Assembly: GCF_024359545.1 (NCBI RefSeq)
Contig: NZ_JAKQZG010000003.1
Coordinates: 186,001 to 250,000, forward strand
Reading direction: 5' to 3'
DNA from: Jiella marina
Lineage (GTDB): Bacteria > Pseudomonadota > Alphaproteobacteria > Rhizobiales > Rhizobiaceae
Length of the DNA: 64,000 nucleotides
The notes below the pieces were generated by a model. It was not told the origin of the DNA, made no database searches, and saw nothing but the letters and a program-made list of their open reading frames with translations. Made by a program: the position numbers and the translations under genes. Shown piece by piece: positions 27,769 to 36,655 of the stretch (the stretch's first letter is position 1; each line of letters starts with the position of its first letter).

Positions 27769-28518
27769 TCACGAGCCCGCTTCCGCGATCGGCGCGCTTT
27801 CGGGCTCGGCGAAGCCGCGTTCCTTCGGGCGGGGTCGGGCGTAGCCCCCGCGCTTCGATGTCTTCAGGCCCAGAGAGACCGCGCCTTCCATGAGCTTCAC
27901 CGCGGCCGAGACGCCCTCGACGACGGGGACGCCGTGCCGCTCCGAGAGGCGTTCCGCGAAGGCGGCCATGCCGGCGCAGCCGAGAACGATCGCCTCGGCT
28001 CCGTCTTCGGAAATGGCCTTTGCGATCTCGTCTGAAATCCTGGCGTCCGCCGCCTTGGGGTCGTCTTCGAGCGCGAGCACGGGAAGTTCCGAGGCGCGCA
28101 CGCCGGTGCACAGGGAGGCGAGCCCGGCGCGCACGAGATTGTCTTCGAGGATCGGCACCGAGACAGCGAGCGTCGTGATCACGCCGAAGCGCCGTGCGAC
28201 GAGGCTCGCCATCCGGGCGGCGGCCTCGCCGATGCCGATGACCGGCCCGGTGAGTACCGATCGGGCGGCTTCGAGGCCCGTGTCGTCGAAACAGGCGATG
28301 ATGTGTGCATCCGCGCCGTCGCGCTCGGCGATCGAAAGCGCGTGGAGGAGGCCCGGCACGGCAAGCACTCCGTCCACATGGCCTTCGATGGAGACCGGAC
28401 CGGCATCGTTCTGATAGGCGAGGATTTCCGTCCCGCGCGCGGCGGCCTGACGGGCGGCGAGCGCGATCGCGTCCGTCATGGAACGGGTCGAGTTCGGGTT
28501 GACGATCGATAGCCGCAT
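27769..28518 (-). CDS. Hydantoin/Asp-Glu racemase family protein
   Basis: A 249-residue Asp/Glu racemase-superfamily member closest in layout to hydantoin and allantoin racemases. N-terminus LSIVNPNSTRSMT is the usual substrate loop. The two catalytic cysteines are Cys76 (IIACFDDTG) and Cys181 (VLGCAGM), numbering identical to that reported for the Sinorhizobium hydantoin racemase. The reaction would be epimerisation of a 5-substituted hydantoin, allantoin or similar cyclic ureide. The C-terminal ~30 residues (after LKTSKRGGYARP) are charged and probably disordered. Cotranscribed with ABC permeases (9 bases upstream) and the GNAT gene. Confidence 0.88.
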   Translation of the reverse strand: MRLSIVNPNSTRSMTDAIALAARQAAARGTEILAYQNDAGPVSIEGHVDGVLAVPGLLHALSIAERDGADAHIIACFDDTGLEAARSVLTGPVIGIGEAAARMASLVARRFGVITTLAVSVPILEDNLVRAGLASLCTGVRASELPVLALEDDPKAADARISDEIAKAISEDGAEAIVLGCAGMAAFAERLSERHGVPVVEGVSAAVKLMEGAVSLGLKTSKRGGYARPRPKERGFAEPESAPIAEAGS

Positions 28519-28527
28519 CAGCGGATC

Positions 28528-29430
28528 TCAGTCCTCCGTCATGGCGCGGCGGCGCCGCCGGCGCTGCAAAAGGAAAAACGCGGCGAGCGTCCCGAAGATC
28601 ACCGTGAACGAAACCGCGGTCACGGAGGTTCCGAGCGCGTAGATCTCCGGGGTCGTCACCGTCGTCGTCAGCGCGGCGAGTTCGAGGGGCAGGGTGTTGG
28701 TCGAGCCCATGGTCTGGCTGGAGCGTGCGATCTCGTCCCAGGAGAGGGTGAAGCCGAAAAGCGCGATGCCGATCAGGAACGGCGCGATCATCGGCAGGAT
28801 CACATACCGAAAGCTCTGCCAGTTGGAGGCGCCGAGGTCGCGCGCGGCCTCCTCATAGCTCTTGTCGAGCCGGTTGAAGACCGCGAACATGATCAACAGG
28901 CCGAAGGGCAGCGTCCAGGAGAGATGGGCGCCGAGGCCGGAAGTAAACAGGCCGAGCGAGTTGCCGCGCGGCGAGACGAGGCCGATCGAGGCCAGCGCCG
29001 GCCGCAAGACGTCGTCGACGATGCGGAACTCCAGGGCGATGCCGAGCGAAACGACGATCGACGGCACGATGAGGCTGGCGATGGCGACGTAGAAGAGTGC
29101 AGTCGAGCCGAAGAACTTCTTGCGGAAGGCGAGCCCGGCCGACACCGAGATGACGACCGTCAGCACCATCACCGTCAGTCCGAGCGCGAAGGAGCGGCGG
29201 AAGGCGGTGCCGATATCGACGGTGCCGCCGCCGCCCCAGAGACGCTCGAACCAGTAGAAGGAGAAGCCGTTCATCGGGAAGGTCAGCCCGCCCGACGGGC
29301 CCTGGAACGACAGGGTCAGGATCGTGACGACCGGTCCGTAGAGAAAGACGACGAAGAGCGCGAAGAAGAGGGCCAGCGCATAGAAGGAGCGCGGGCGTTT
29401 CTCCTCGCGGGCGACGGTCTTGGCGGCCAT
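28528..29430 (-). CDS. ABC transporter permease (PotC-like)
   Basis: A 300-residue integral membrane permease with about six segments. The cytoplasmic coupling motif is EEAARDLGASNWQSFRYVILPMIAPF (EAA loop). Resembles PotC/spermidine-putrescine type permeases. ATG at 29430, with AAGGAG eight bases upstream, is preferred to an overlapping TTG. The C-terminus FFLLQRRRRRRAMTED is strongly basic. Forms the importer with the adjacent permease, binding protein and ATPase. Confidence 0.93.
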   Translation of the reverse strand: MAAKTVAREEKRPRSFYALALFFALFVVFLYGPVVTILTLSFQGPSGGLTFPMNGFSFYWFERLWGGGGTVDIGTAFRRSFALGLTVMVLTVVISVSAGLAFRKKFFGSTALFYVAIASLIVPSIVVSLGIALEFRIVDDVLRPALASIGLVSPRGNSLGLFTSGLGAHLSWTLPFGLLIMFAVFNRLDKSYEEAARDLGASNWQSFRYVILPMIAPFLIGIALFGFTLSWDEIARSSQTMGSTNTLPLELAALTTTVTTPEIYALGTSVTAVSFTVIFGTLAAFFLLQRRRRRRAMTED

Positions 29431-29432
29431 CC

Positions 29433-30395
29433 TCAAAGCTCCTTGCGGATGTCGACCAGCCGCAGCATGCCCCAGATGGTGAGGAGCACCACGGCGAGAA
29501 GCACGATCGCGTTGGCGGCCGCGATCGGGAACTGCAGGAAGTTGATCTGGGTCTGGATGACCTTGCCGACCGAGGCGATCTGCTGGCCGCCCATGATGCC
29601 GATGGTCAGATAGTCGCCGGTGACGATGGTGACGACAAAGATCGAGCCGATGAGAATGCCGGGCTTCACCAGCGGAATGATGACGTTGGTCAGCGTCTGC
29701 CAGCCCGAGGCGCCGCCATCATAGGCGGCTTCGATGAGCGAGCGGTCGATGCGCATCATCGAGTTGAAGATCGGGACCACCATGAAGAGCGTGTAGAGAT
29801 GGACGAGCGCGAGCGCGACGGCGAAGTCCGAATAGAGCAGCCATTCGAGGGGCGAAGAGATCAGGCCGACGGAGAGCAGGATCTCGTTGACGAGGCCGTT
29901 GCGGCCGAGAAGCGGGATCCACGAGATCATGCGGATCACGTTCGAGGTCCAGAACGGGATCGTGCAGACCATGAACAGCGCGATCTGCATGGGCAAGGTG
30001 CGCACATGGAAGGCCAGGAAATAGGCGATGGTGAAGCCGATCGCGAGCGTCGCCGCCCAGACGATGGCCACGAATTTCAGGGTCGAGAGATAGGTCGCGA
30101 AGGTCGTGCAGAGGCCGGGCAGCCTGGCGACGCAGCCATAGAAGACGTCCTGGTAGTTCGTCGTGACGAAGGCCGGCTCGATCGAATATTCGGTGTAGTT
30201 CCAGAACGAGACGACGAAGGTCGCGAGCAGCGGCAGGATGAAGAACAGGAGGAAGACGAGCGCCATCGGCGCCGCCTGGGCATAGGCGACCCACCAGGCG
30301 GTCCAACTCGTGCGCTGCTTGTCCGTCGCGCGCGACGCACCCTTTTCGGCGTTGGACGCCCCCGTTCGTGCGGGAGCGTCCATCGTGTCGGTCAT
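29433..30395 (-). CDS. ABC transporter permease (PotB-like)
   Basis: A 320-residue permease with a long polar N-terminus (about 35 residues) before the first membrane segment MALVFLLFFILPLLATFVVS. The coupling EAA loop is IEAAYDGGASGWQTLTNVIIPLVKPG. PotB-type partner of the next permease. ATG at 30395 lies four bases after the binding-protein stop and two bases separate its end from the next start, so the four transporter genes are tightly packed. Confidence 0.92.
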   Translation of the reverse strand: MTDTMDAPARTGASNAEKGASRATDKQRTSWTAWWVAYAQAAPMALVFLLFFILPLLATFVVSFWNYTEYSIEPAFVTTNYQDVFYGCVARLPGLCTTFATYLSTLKFVAIVWAATLAIGFTIAYFLAFHVRTLPMQIALFMVCTIPFWTSNVIRMISWIPLLGRNGLVNEILLSVGLISSPLEWLLYSDFAVALALVHLYTLFMVVPIFNSMMRIDRSLIEAAYDGGASGWQTLTNVIIPLVKPGILIGSIFVVTIVTGDYLTIGIMGGQQIASVGKVIQTQINFLQFPIAAANAIVLLAVVLLTIWGMLRLVDIRKEL

Positions 30396-30399
30396 GACC

Positions 30400-31689
30400 T
30401 CAGGCGGCAATGAACTCGTTCCACTTGCGGATCATGTAGATGTTCTCGTCCATGACGGCGTTCCAGCAGGCGACGGCGCCCATGCGCTCGTCGTAGGAGC
30501 CGCCATCGCGAACGGCGCCGGCCTCTTCTAGGAGCTTGCCGTCGGGCGCGTGGATGTCCTGTTCCGCCGGCTGGCCCTCGAACCAGTAGGCCCATTCATA
30601 GGGTTCCATGGCTTCCTTGGTGGTCTCGAGCACGGCCGGGTAGTAGCCCTGCTTGGCCAGATGCGCGCCGGCCCAGCCGGAGAGGAACCAGTTGATGAAC
30701 TCGTAGGCCGCGTCCTTTTCTCGGTCGGCGATGGTCACCGGCAGGCCGAAGCCGGAAGCCCAGGCGCGATAGCCTTCCTTCAGCGGTTGGTACTTGCAGG
30801 GAATGCCCTGCGTGCGCACGGCGGTGACGGCCGGCGACCACATGGACTGGATCACGACCTCGCCGGAGGCCATCAGATTGACGCTCTCGTTGAAGTCGGT
30901 CCAGAAGGCACGGAACTGGCCGTTGTTCTTGGCTTCAATCAGCGCGGCGATCGTGGCGTCGATCTCCTCGCGGGTCATGTTGCCCTTGTCGCCATATGTC
31001 ATGTCGCCGCGCGCCTCGATCGCCATGGCGGCGTCCATGATGCCGATCGACGGGATGTTGAGGATCGCGGCCTTGCCGGCGAATTTCGGGTCGAGGAGGG
31101 AGGCCCAGCTCGACACCTCGCCGTCGATCAGGTCCGGGCGGATGCCCAGAGTGTCGGCGTTGTAGGTGGTCGGGATCAGGGTGAGGAAGCCGGTCTCCTC
31201 GCCGGCGAACTCCGTCGCCTGCTCGGCCGGCAGATAGAGCACCTCGGAGGGCGCGGTGCCGTCGAGGCCGACCTTCTTGCCGTCGACCGTGCCGTTGCGG
31301 ATGACGGACGCGATCTTGTCGGAGAGTTTGATCTTCGAGGCGTCGAGACCCATGATGTTGCCGGACGGCAGGAGCTTCGGCAGGGCGAAGTATTCCGTGT
31401 CCACCAGATCGAAGGAGTTCGGCTGGGTGATCACGCGCTTGGCGACGTCGTCGGTCGTGACCGCGATGTATTCGATGTTGATGCCGAGTTCCTCGCCTGC
31501 CTTTTCGGCGATGGCCGGGGACTGGTTCACGGCGGTGGAGAGGTAGCGCAGCGTCACCGGCTCCTGGGCGATCGCGGGCGTCGGAAAGGCCGAGAGCTTC
31601 CCGGCCGCCGCCACGCCCGCAAGGGCTGCCGATCCCTTCAGGATCGTCCGGCGCGACACGCCGGCCGGCTTGATGCGGGAATCTGTCAT
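30400..31689 (-). CDS. ABC transporter substrate-binding protein (Tat-exported, PotD-like)
   Basis: A 429-residue periplasmic binding protein of the family 1 / PotD type. Export is by a Tat-type signal: VSRRTILKGSAALAGVAAAG (twin Arg at 13-14) ending near PAIAQEP. Body motifs include VDTEYFALPKLLPSG and QSMWSPAVTAVRTQGIP (ligand cleft). GGAGG is placed ideally before the ATG at 31689; longer upstream frame is rejected. Ligand is unknown; PotD relatives bind polyamines and other cationic or amide compounds. The pathway enzymes downstream suggest a cyclic amide or ureide. Confidence 0.92.
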   Translation of the reverse strand: MTDSRIKPAGVSRRTILKGSAALAGVAAAGKLSAFPTPAIAQEPVTLRYLSTAVNQSPAIAEKAGEELGINIEYIAVTTDDVAKRVITQPNSFDLVDTEYFALPKLLPSGNIMGLDASKIKLSDKIASVIRNGTVDGKKVGLDGTAPSEVLYLPAEQATEFAGEETGFLTLIPTTYNADTLGIRPDLIDGEVSSWASLLDPKFAGKAAILNIPSIGIMDAAMAIEARGDMTYGDKGNMTREEIDATIAALIEAKNNGQFRAFWTDFNESVNLMASGEVVIQSMWSPAVTAVRTQGIPCKYQPLKEGYRAWASGFGLPVTIADREKDAAYEFINWFLSGWAGAHLAKQGYYPAVLETTKEAMEPYEWAYWFEGQPAEQDIHAPDGKLLEEAGAVRDGGSYDERMGAVACWNAVMDENIYMIRKWNEFIAA

Positions 31690-31789
31690 GTTGGTCCTCC
31701 GTGGTTTCTTCGGCTGGGGTTGAACTTGAAGGGAGCGTTGCCGGGGGCTGCGGCGCAGTCCTGCGCCCGGCCGGACGCTCCGTGATGTC

Positions 31790-32809
31790 TCAGGCGGCGA
31801 GTTCGTGCCGGTCGGTGGGCTGCCAATGGACGACGACCCGGTCGCCGACCGCGACGGGTGCGCGGTCGAAATCGCTTTCGGACAGGGTAGCGAGGAGCTC
31901 GGTGCCGTCGCCGCGCTTGAGCGCGACATGTACCGTCATGCCCTGATACTCGACGTCGGTGACTTCTGCCGTTTCGCCCTTGACGTTCTCGTTGGCTTCG
32001 CGGGCGAGGCGAATTCGGTCGGCCCTGACGGCATAGCTCTTGCCGCCGTCCGGCACGACGTTGTGGCCGCCCATGAACTTGGCGACGAAGACGGTGCGCG
32101 GTTCGTTGAAGACTTCACGCGGACTGCCGACCTGTTCGATGCGGCCGTCATTCATCACCACCACCATGTCGGCGAGGGCCATCGCCTCTTCCTGGCTGTG
32201 GGTGACGTGGATGAAGGAGATGCCGAACTCGCGCTGATAGCGCTTCAGTTCGGCGCGCATGCGCACGCGCAGGAAAGGATCGAGTGCGGAAAGCGGCTCG
32301 TCGAGAAGAAGCACGGTGGGGTTAGTGACAAGCGCCCGGGCGAGCGCCACACGCTGCTGCTGGCCGCCGGAAAGCTGGGCCGGGAGCCGGTCGCCATATT
32401 TCGCCATGTCGACGAGGTCGAGCATCTCGTCGGCGCGCGACAGCCGTTCTGCCTTGTCGACGCCGGCCATCTTCAGGGAAAAGGCGACGTTCTCGCGGAC
32501 GCTGAGATGGGGAAACAGCGCATAGTTCTGGAACATCATCGCCGTGCCACGCTTGGCCGGCGGCAGATCGTTGACGACGGATTCGCCGATCACCACGTCG
32601 CCATCCGAGATGAATTCGTGGCCGGCGATCATCCTGAGCGTCGAGGATTTTCCGCAGCCCGACGGGCCGAGCAGGCAGCAATAGGTGCCGGCCGGGATCT
32701 TCAGGGACACGCGATCGACCGCGACGGTTTCCCCATAGGCCTTGGTGACTGCGGCGAGTTCCAGATCGGCTGCTTTGTTCGGCAAGGGATGCTCTTCAAC
32801 TGTCGACAC
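31790..32809 (-). CDS. ABC transporter ATP-binding protein (PotA-like)
   Basis: A ~339-residue ATPase. Walker [14 protein letters not shown]-loop [12 protein letters not shown], signature [16 protein letters not shown], Walker [12 protein letters not shown] and H-loop [11 protein letters not shown] are all intact; the C-terminal ~90 residues form a TOBE domain. Start is uncertain: I give GTG at 32809; TTG codons at 32875, 32824 or 32785 also possible, and there is no in-frame ATG. First gene of the operon, 100 bases before the binding-protein gene. An inverted repeat lies upstream (listed). Confidence 0.9.
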   Translation of the reverse strand: MSTVEEHPLPNKAADLELAAVTKAYGETVAVDRVSLKIPAGTYCCLLGPSGCGKSSTLRMIAGHEFISDGDVVIGESVVNDLPPAKRGTAMMFQNYALFPHLSVRENVAFSLKMAGVDKAERLSRADEMLDLVDMAKYGDRLPAQLSGGQQQRVALARALVTNPTVLLLDEPLSALDPFLRVRMRAELKRYQREFGISFIHVTHSQEEAMALADMVVVMNDGRIEQVGSPREVFNEPRTVFVAKFMGGHNVVPDGGKSYAVRADRIRLAREANENVKGETAEVTDVEYQGMTVHVALKRGDGTELLATLSESDFDRAPVAVGDRVVVHWQPTDRHELAA

Positions 32810-32922
32810 TGTCTGCCGCGTCAAATGCAATGACCATGCCAACCGCCTTGGTGCGGCGATCTGGGGGTTTCTCAAGTGAAGTGAGGAAAAGAATGGCTCA
32901 GCTTTCGCACATGAAAAGTGCA

Positions 32923-32945
32923 GTATGCGCGATTTTTATGCATAC
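32923..32945. promoter_or_regulatory. Inverted repeat GTATGC-N11-GCATAC, operator candidate
   Basis: Perfect 6-bp arms with an 11-base, A/T-rich spacer, containing also the palindrome TATGCATA. Located about 50-115 bases before the ABC operon depending on the true start. GTATGC/GCATAC half-sites resemble operators of GntR-type catabolite regulators, by family knowledge. No regulator gene is adjacent. Confidence 0.4.
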
Positions 32946-32962
32946 AGGCCGCATTTGAGGCG

Positions 32963-33598
32963 TCAGCCGGGTCGACGTGCCAGGGCTGACGCCATTCCAG
33001 CCCCGATCAGGAAGACGCCACCCGCACGCCCAACCATCCGCAGCGCCTGCGGCCTCGTCAGGAGCGCGCGCGCACTCGTGGCAAGGCGGGCGTAGAAGGC
33101 GGCATTGACGATACCGATCAAGACGAAAGTCAGGACGTAGACGATCGCCTGAGGCAGATAGGGCAGGTCGGCGACGACGAACTGCGGAACGAAGGCTGCA
33201 AAGAAGACCAGGCCCTTCGGGTTGAACAGGGTGACCAGGAAGGCGTCCCGAAAGATGTGGGCCGGGCGCCTGTCACCTGCCTTGGCCGCGGAGACCTTCG
33301 TCGGGCTGGGCGGCGAACGCCAGAGCTTGATGCCGAGATACACGAGATAGGCCGCGCCGAGCCATTTGAGGACGGCGAAGGCGGTCGCGGAAGCCGCGAG
33401 CAATGCGCCAACCCCCGCAAGCGACAGGGATGCCGCAATCAGATCGCCGAGGCCGACCCCCAGCACGCTCGCCATCGCCACGGTCCTCCCATGAGATAGC
33501 GCCTGGCCGACGACCATGGCGACCGTCGGCCCTGGAATGGCAACGAGGATCAGGGAGGCCAGAACGAAGCCGGCGAAAACGGAGGGATCGACGGGCAT
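32963..33598 (-). CDS. LysE family amino acid exporter
   Basis: A 211-residue LysE/RhtB-type exporter with about six membrane segments. N-terminal FVLASLILVAIPGPTVAMVVGQALSHG is the family signature (P-G-P), followed by ASVLGVGLGDLIAASL and AYLVYLGIKLWR. Likely exports amino acids or homoserine lactone-like compounds; substrate not readable. ATG at 33598 gives the standard N-terminus; frame continues 29 codons upstream without support. Transcribed toward the ABC operon but by its own promoter region. Confidence 0.9.
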   Translation of the reverse strand: MPVDPSVFAGFVLASLILVAIPGPTVAMVVGQALSHGRTVAMASVLGVGLGDLIAASLSLAGVGALLAASATAFAVLKWLGAAYLVYLGIKLWRSPPSPTKVSAAKAGDRRPAHIFRDAFLVTLFNPKGLVFFAAFVPQFVVADLPYLPQAIVYVLTFVLIGIVNAAFYARLATSARALLTRPQALRMVGRAGGVFLIGAGMASALARRPG

Positions 33599-33921
33599 GG
33601 AGGCATCTTCCGTTCTGGTCGCAGGGAACCGCGAGCCATCCATAAGACCGGAAGATTGTCCAGCTCCCATCCAGAGCGAATGCACTCATCGATGCGAAGG
33701 CATGCGACTGAAGCGACGTACACCGTCGCAATTCAGAGTATCGGTCGGCGCGAGATGAAAAGCGATGAACGTCAACGGGGCAATGTATTATCGTCGATCC
33801 CGGTCCACTTTGTTTGGTGATGCAGCCCCGGGGACTGCTCTGAAATCGCGAGAGCGCTCAATCGAGGGGGCTTTCTTATGCGCCCAAGCAAAGCCGCGGA
33901 TAGAACAAACCACGGCGGCTG
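33599..33921. other. Intergenic region upstream of lysE-like gene
   Basis: 323 bases without a supported gene. Some short frames exist but none has a ribosome site. Between the lysE start and the 3' end of the frameshifted gene. Confidence 0.5.
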
Positions 33922-34694
33922 CTACTCGTCATCGGCGATCAGATCGCCGAAGATGACCAGAACGTTGGCCCAGCAGACATAGAAGTCCAGGGCCTTGCTC
34001 AGACCCTGGGCATCGAACACGCTCATGTTTCCATCGTCGGCGACAAAGGCCTGAAGGTCGATGACGGCAGCCTGATACTTTGCAAAGACTTGCCCCATCG
34101 AGGTCACATCCCCGGACATCTCCTCGCGCCAGTTTTCATCATGGCCGTGGACGAAGCTGTGCAGGGTGGATCGGCCCGCCACAGTCACGTGAGAATAGGC
34201 GGTCTCAACCTTGGCGCGATAGGTGACGTCATTACATTGCCGGACCGTCTTGCCGTCGATGAGATCCGGCTGATAGGCTGCCCAGTAGATCTCCTGACCC
34301 GTGAGCTTCTGCTCCGTGAACCCCCGCAGGAGAACTTTGAATCCCTGGCGCTGCACGGCAAGGGCTTGATGAATTTCGAGCCGACGGCGGCCACCCCAAC
34401 ATTCCACTGCGCGAGCTGAACCAGCGTATCGTATTCCTCCCACACGTCGTTCGCCTTGCGCAGATTGGAATTGCCGACGAGCGCGACGGTCGGGAAATCC
34501 GTCAGGAAACAGACATTCTTGCCGTTCTTCGTGCTGAGGCTGCTGCAGCCTTTGCCCAGAACGTTGTTCTTGGCCTTCGTCTGCTGGACAACGTAGTCCT
34601 GTGCATCTTGCACGGGGTCCGCGACCGCAAGGACGGGGAGGATGAGCACCATCGACAATGCCAGCGAAAGCGCATGAGACAATCTCGATACCAT
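33922..34694 (-). pseudogene. Frameshifted secreted protein gene, function unknown
   Basis: A gene read in two frames. Frame 1 starts at the ATG 34694 with a signal peptide (LSLALSMVLILPVLAVADP) and continues through NVGVAAVGSKFIKP; from there frame 2 continues LAVQRQGFKVLLRGF to the end, ELADDE-like tail at 33922. The switch needs one extra base, best placed at the GGG (plus strand 34362-34364; CCC on the coding strand), where a fourth C restores a single product of about 257 residues. Cysteines (KGCSSLS, NVCFLT, RQCNDV, YVCWAN) suggest disulfides in the periplasm. I do not recognise the family. True mutation, assembly error or recoding cannot be told apart from sequence alone. Confidence 0.7.
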
Positions 34695-35002
34695 CGCCCG
34701 GGCCGCCCATCGATAGTTTCTGATACGTCAAGGTACAGCCGGAAAGCGAAGGCGCCAATTCACCAACATGCGAGATTGATAAAACCGACACGCATGGTCC
34801 CGGCGTCGGCCGACACCACAAATGCGTGAAGCCGCAGAGCATTCCCACTCTGCGGCTTCCATCGATCGCCTGCACTTCTGGTCATCCTAGGCCCAAAGGT
34901 CCGAGGAAGCGGCAGGCTTCGGCTCATGCAGGACTTCCATCAAGCGGCGTTGCGGAAGCGATGGTGCCGTAAACTGACGACCCATACGATGCCCCCGGAC
35001 CC
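34695..35002. other. Intergenic region with a long hairpin
   Basis: 308 bases without a supported gene; the only distinct element is the 12-bp inverted repeat listed below. Confidence 0.5.
34828..34859. terminator. 12-bp perfect hairpin GAAGCCGCAGAG
   Basis: Stem GAAGCCGCAGAG / CTCTGCGGCTTC with an 8-base loop. No T-run follows on either strand (the minus side continues ACGCATTTGTGG), so it may be a terminator relic, an RNA structure or a protein site. It lies between the small disordered-protein gene and the frameshifted gene. Confidence 0.4.
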
Positions 35003-35218
35003 TTACCGATCGTCAGCCTCTTCGCCCTCTTCGATCGCCTCTGCGGGCCGGCGCTCGATCTCGCCGCCCTGGGGGTCGACGCTGCCGGGGCGGTCGAAGG
35101 GGTTGTCGTTGCTCGGGCGGGCCTTCGGCGCATTCTGGCGATAGGACATGTCCTGATCACGGTCCTGCTCGTCGGCGCGGTTCTGCTGATTGTCGAATTT
35201 GTCCGGAGCGTTGCTCAT
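35003..35218 (-). CDS. Small disordered acidic protein, unknown function
   Basis: A 71-residue protein, mostly Asp, Glu, Asn, Gln, Arg and Pro (PDKFDNQQNRADEQDRDQ at the start, EEGEEADDR at the end), with no hydrophobic core; probably intrinsically disordered. The ATG at 35218 has AAAGGGAA upstream. An earlier ATG at 35254 would add 12 residues. I do not recognise it. The base composition and phase look coding, but confidence is moderate. Confidence 0.55.
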   Translation of the reverse strand: MSNAPDKFDNQQNRADEQDRDQDMSYRQNAPKARPSNDNPFDRPGSVDPQGGEIERRPAEAIEEGEEADDR

Positions 35219-35351
35219 CACGGGATTCCCTTTGAAATCATCGCGTTTCGTCACCCGTTCTGGGTGGAAACGGCTTCGATGTCGTCAGGAGGAAAACCGC
35301 GATCGCGGGGCTTCGTTCCGTTGCTCGGGATGTGGAGGCGGGCAAATGCGC

Positions 35352-35386
35352 AAAGAAAAACCGCCGAGCGTGGCGCCCGGCGGTTC
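35352..35386 (-). terminator. Intrinsic terminator after rplM-rpsI
   Basis: On the minus strand AACCGCCG ... CGGCGGTT stem, loop GGCGCCACGCT, then TTTTTCTTTG. About 36 bases past the rpsI stop; a textbook rho-independent terminator. Confidence 0.9.
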
Positions 35387-35421
35387 GGATCGTTTCGTAT
35401 CGGATGAGTTCGCCGGAGCGC

Positions 35422-35907
35422 TTAGCGCTTGGAGAACTGGAAGGAGCGGCGGGCCTTGGCCTTGCCGTACTTCTTACGCTCGACGGTACGCGAGTCGCGG
35501 GTCAGGAAGCCGCCCTTCTTGAGGACCGAGCGCAGGCCCGGCTCGTAATAGGTCAGCGCCTTGGAGATGCCGTGGCGCACCGCGCCCGCCTGGCCGGACA
35601 GGCCCCCGCCGACAACGGTGGCGACGATGTCGAACTGGCCGTCGCGATTGGTCGCGACGATCGGCTGACGCAGCACCATCTGCAGGACCGGCCGCGCGAA
35701 ATAGGCGGTGAAGTCCTTGTCGTTGACGGTGATCTTGCCGGAGCCGGGCTTCACCCAGACGCGGGCGACGGCGTCCTTGCGCTTGCCGGTGGCATAGGCG
35801 CGGCCGTACTGGTCGAGCTTCTGGACGTGGACCGGAGCGTCCGGCTGCTGCGGCGCCGGCGTGACGTTCGCGGAGCCGAGTTCTTCGAGGGAAGAGAGCT
35901 GGGACAT
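35422..35907 (-). CDS. rpsI: 30S ribosomal protein S9
   Basis: uS9, 161 residues, a small-subunit protein whose C-terminal tail reaches the P-site t[25 protein letters not shown] is the signature start of the fold and [13 protein letters not shown] is the conserved basic end, with Lys-Arg last. The ~30-residue N-terminal extension is usual for Alphaproteobacteria. Overlaps the rplM stop by one base (TAATG). Confidence 0.98.
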   Translation of the reverse strand: MSQLSSLEELGSANVTPAPQQPDAPVHVQKLDQYGRAYATGKRKDAVARVWVKPGSGKITVNDKDFTAYFARPVLQMVLRQPIVATNRDGQFDIVATVVGGGLSGQAGAVRHGISKALTYYEPGLRSVLKKGGFLTRDSRTVERKKYGKAKARRSFQFSKR

Positions 35908-36371
35908 TATGCGGCCCTCGCATTCTTGGAGTTCAGCGCCCGGACATCGAGCGTTTCGGGGTTCTGCGCCTGGTGCGGATGCTCAGAACCGGCATAGACG
36001 CGCAGGTTCTTCAACTGGCGACGGCCGAGCGGACCACGCGGCAGCATGCGCTCGACGGCCTTCTCAACGACACGCTCCGGGAATCGGCCTTCGAGAATGT
36101 CGCGCGCCTTGCGCTCCTTGATGCCGCCGGCATAGCCGGTGTGCCAGTAATAGGTCTTGTTCCAGTATTTCTTGCCGGTCAGCGCCACCTTGTCGGCATT
36201 GATGATGATGATGTTGTCGCCATCATCGACATGCGGGGTGAAGGTGGCCTTGTGCTTGCCGCGAAGGCGCAGCGCGACGATCGAGGCGAGGCGGCCGACG
36301 ACGAGCCCTTCGGCGTCGATCAGAATCCACTTCTTCTCCACCGTCTCGGTCTTTTGCGAGAAGGTCTTCAT
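35907..36371 (-). CDS. rplM: 50S ribosomal protein L13
   Basis: uL13, 154 residues, an early-assembling large-subunit protein. [37 protein letters not shown] and [21 protein letters not shown] are diagnostic. ATG at 36371 gives the canonical MKTFSQK start; in-frame codons upstream run through a hairpin region and are rejected. First gene of the rplM-rpsI operon. Confidence 0.98.
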   Translation of the reverse strand: MKTFSQKTETVEKKWILIDAEGLVVGRLASIVALRLRGKHKATFTPHVDDGDNIIIINADKVALTGKKYWNKTYYWHTGYAGGIKERKARDILEGRFPERVVEKAVERMLPRGPLGRRQLKNLRVYAGSEHPHQAQNPETLDVRALNSKNARAA

Positions 36372-36429
36372 GGGTTGCCCCTGGATGTTGATTTCGTTCT
36401 TGAGGCAAGCCAAGCGCGGCCGCCATACA

Positions 36430-36463
36430 AAAAGGGCAGCCATCACGAAAACGGGTGGCCGCT
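36430..36463 (-). promoter_or_regulatory. Leader hairpin with T-run before rplM
   Basis: On the minus strand GCGGCCACC...GATGGCTGC can pair (about 8 bp with one wobble and one mismatch) with a CGTTTTCG-type loop, and is followed by CCTTTTTG. It ends about 60 bases before the rplM start, so it is either the terminator of upstream transcription or an attenuator in the rplM leader. Confidence 0.4.
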
Positions 36464-36655
36464 CTTCTGGGCGGTTCCTTAAGGCGAACCGGTTGGGCTG
36501 TCAACGCAAAAGCGTCGCGCTCGTCTCGTCTTCATCCCCTGCAACACAGGGGATTGCGGCATAGAGGTACCATAATACCGTGTGTTTTTCGGGTTCGGGG
36601 CGAAGGCGACTGAGCACGGCAGGGCCGGGTATCCGTCGCCTTCGGCGGCAGTCGT

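Noticed and set aside
32786-32834. Short leader peptide overlapping the start of the ABC ATPase gene
   Set aside because: An ATG-initiated 13-codon frame exists on the minus strand here, but it has no ribosome site and no amino-acid bias typical of attenuator leaders.
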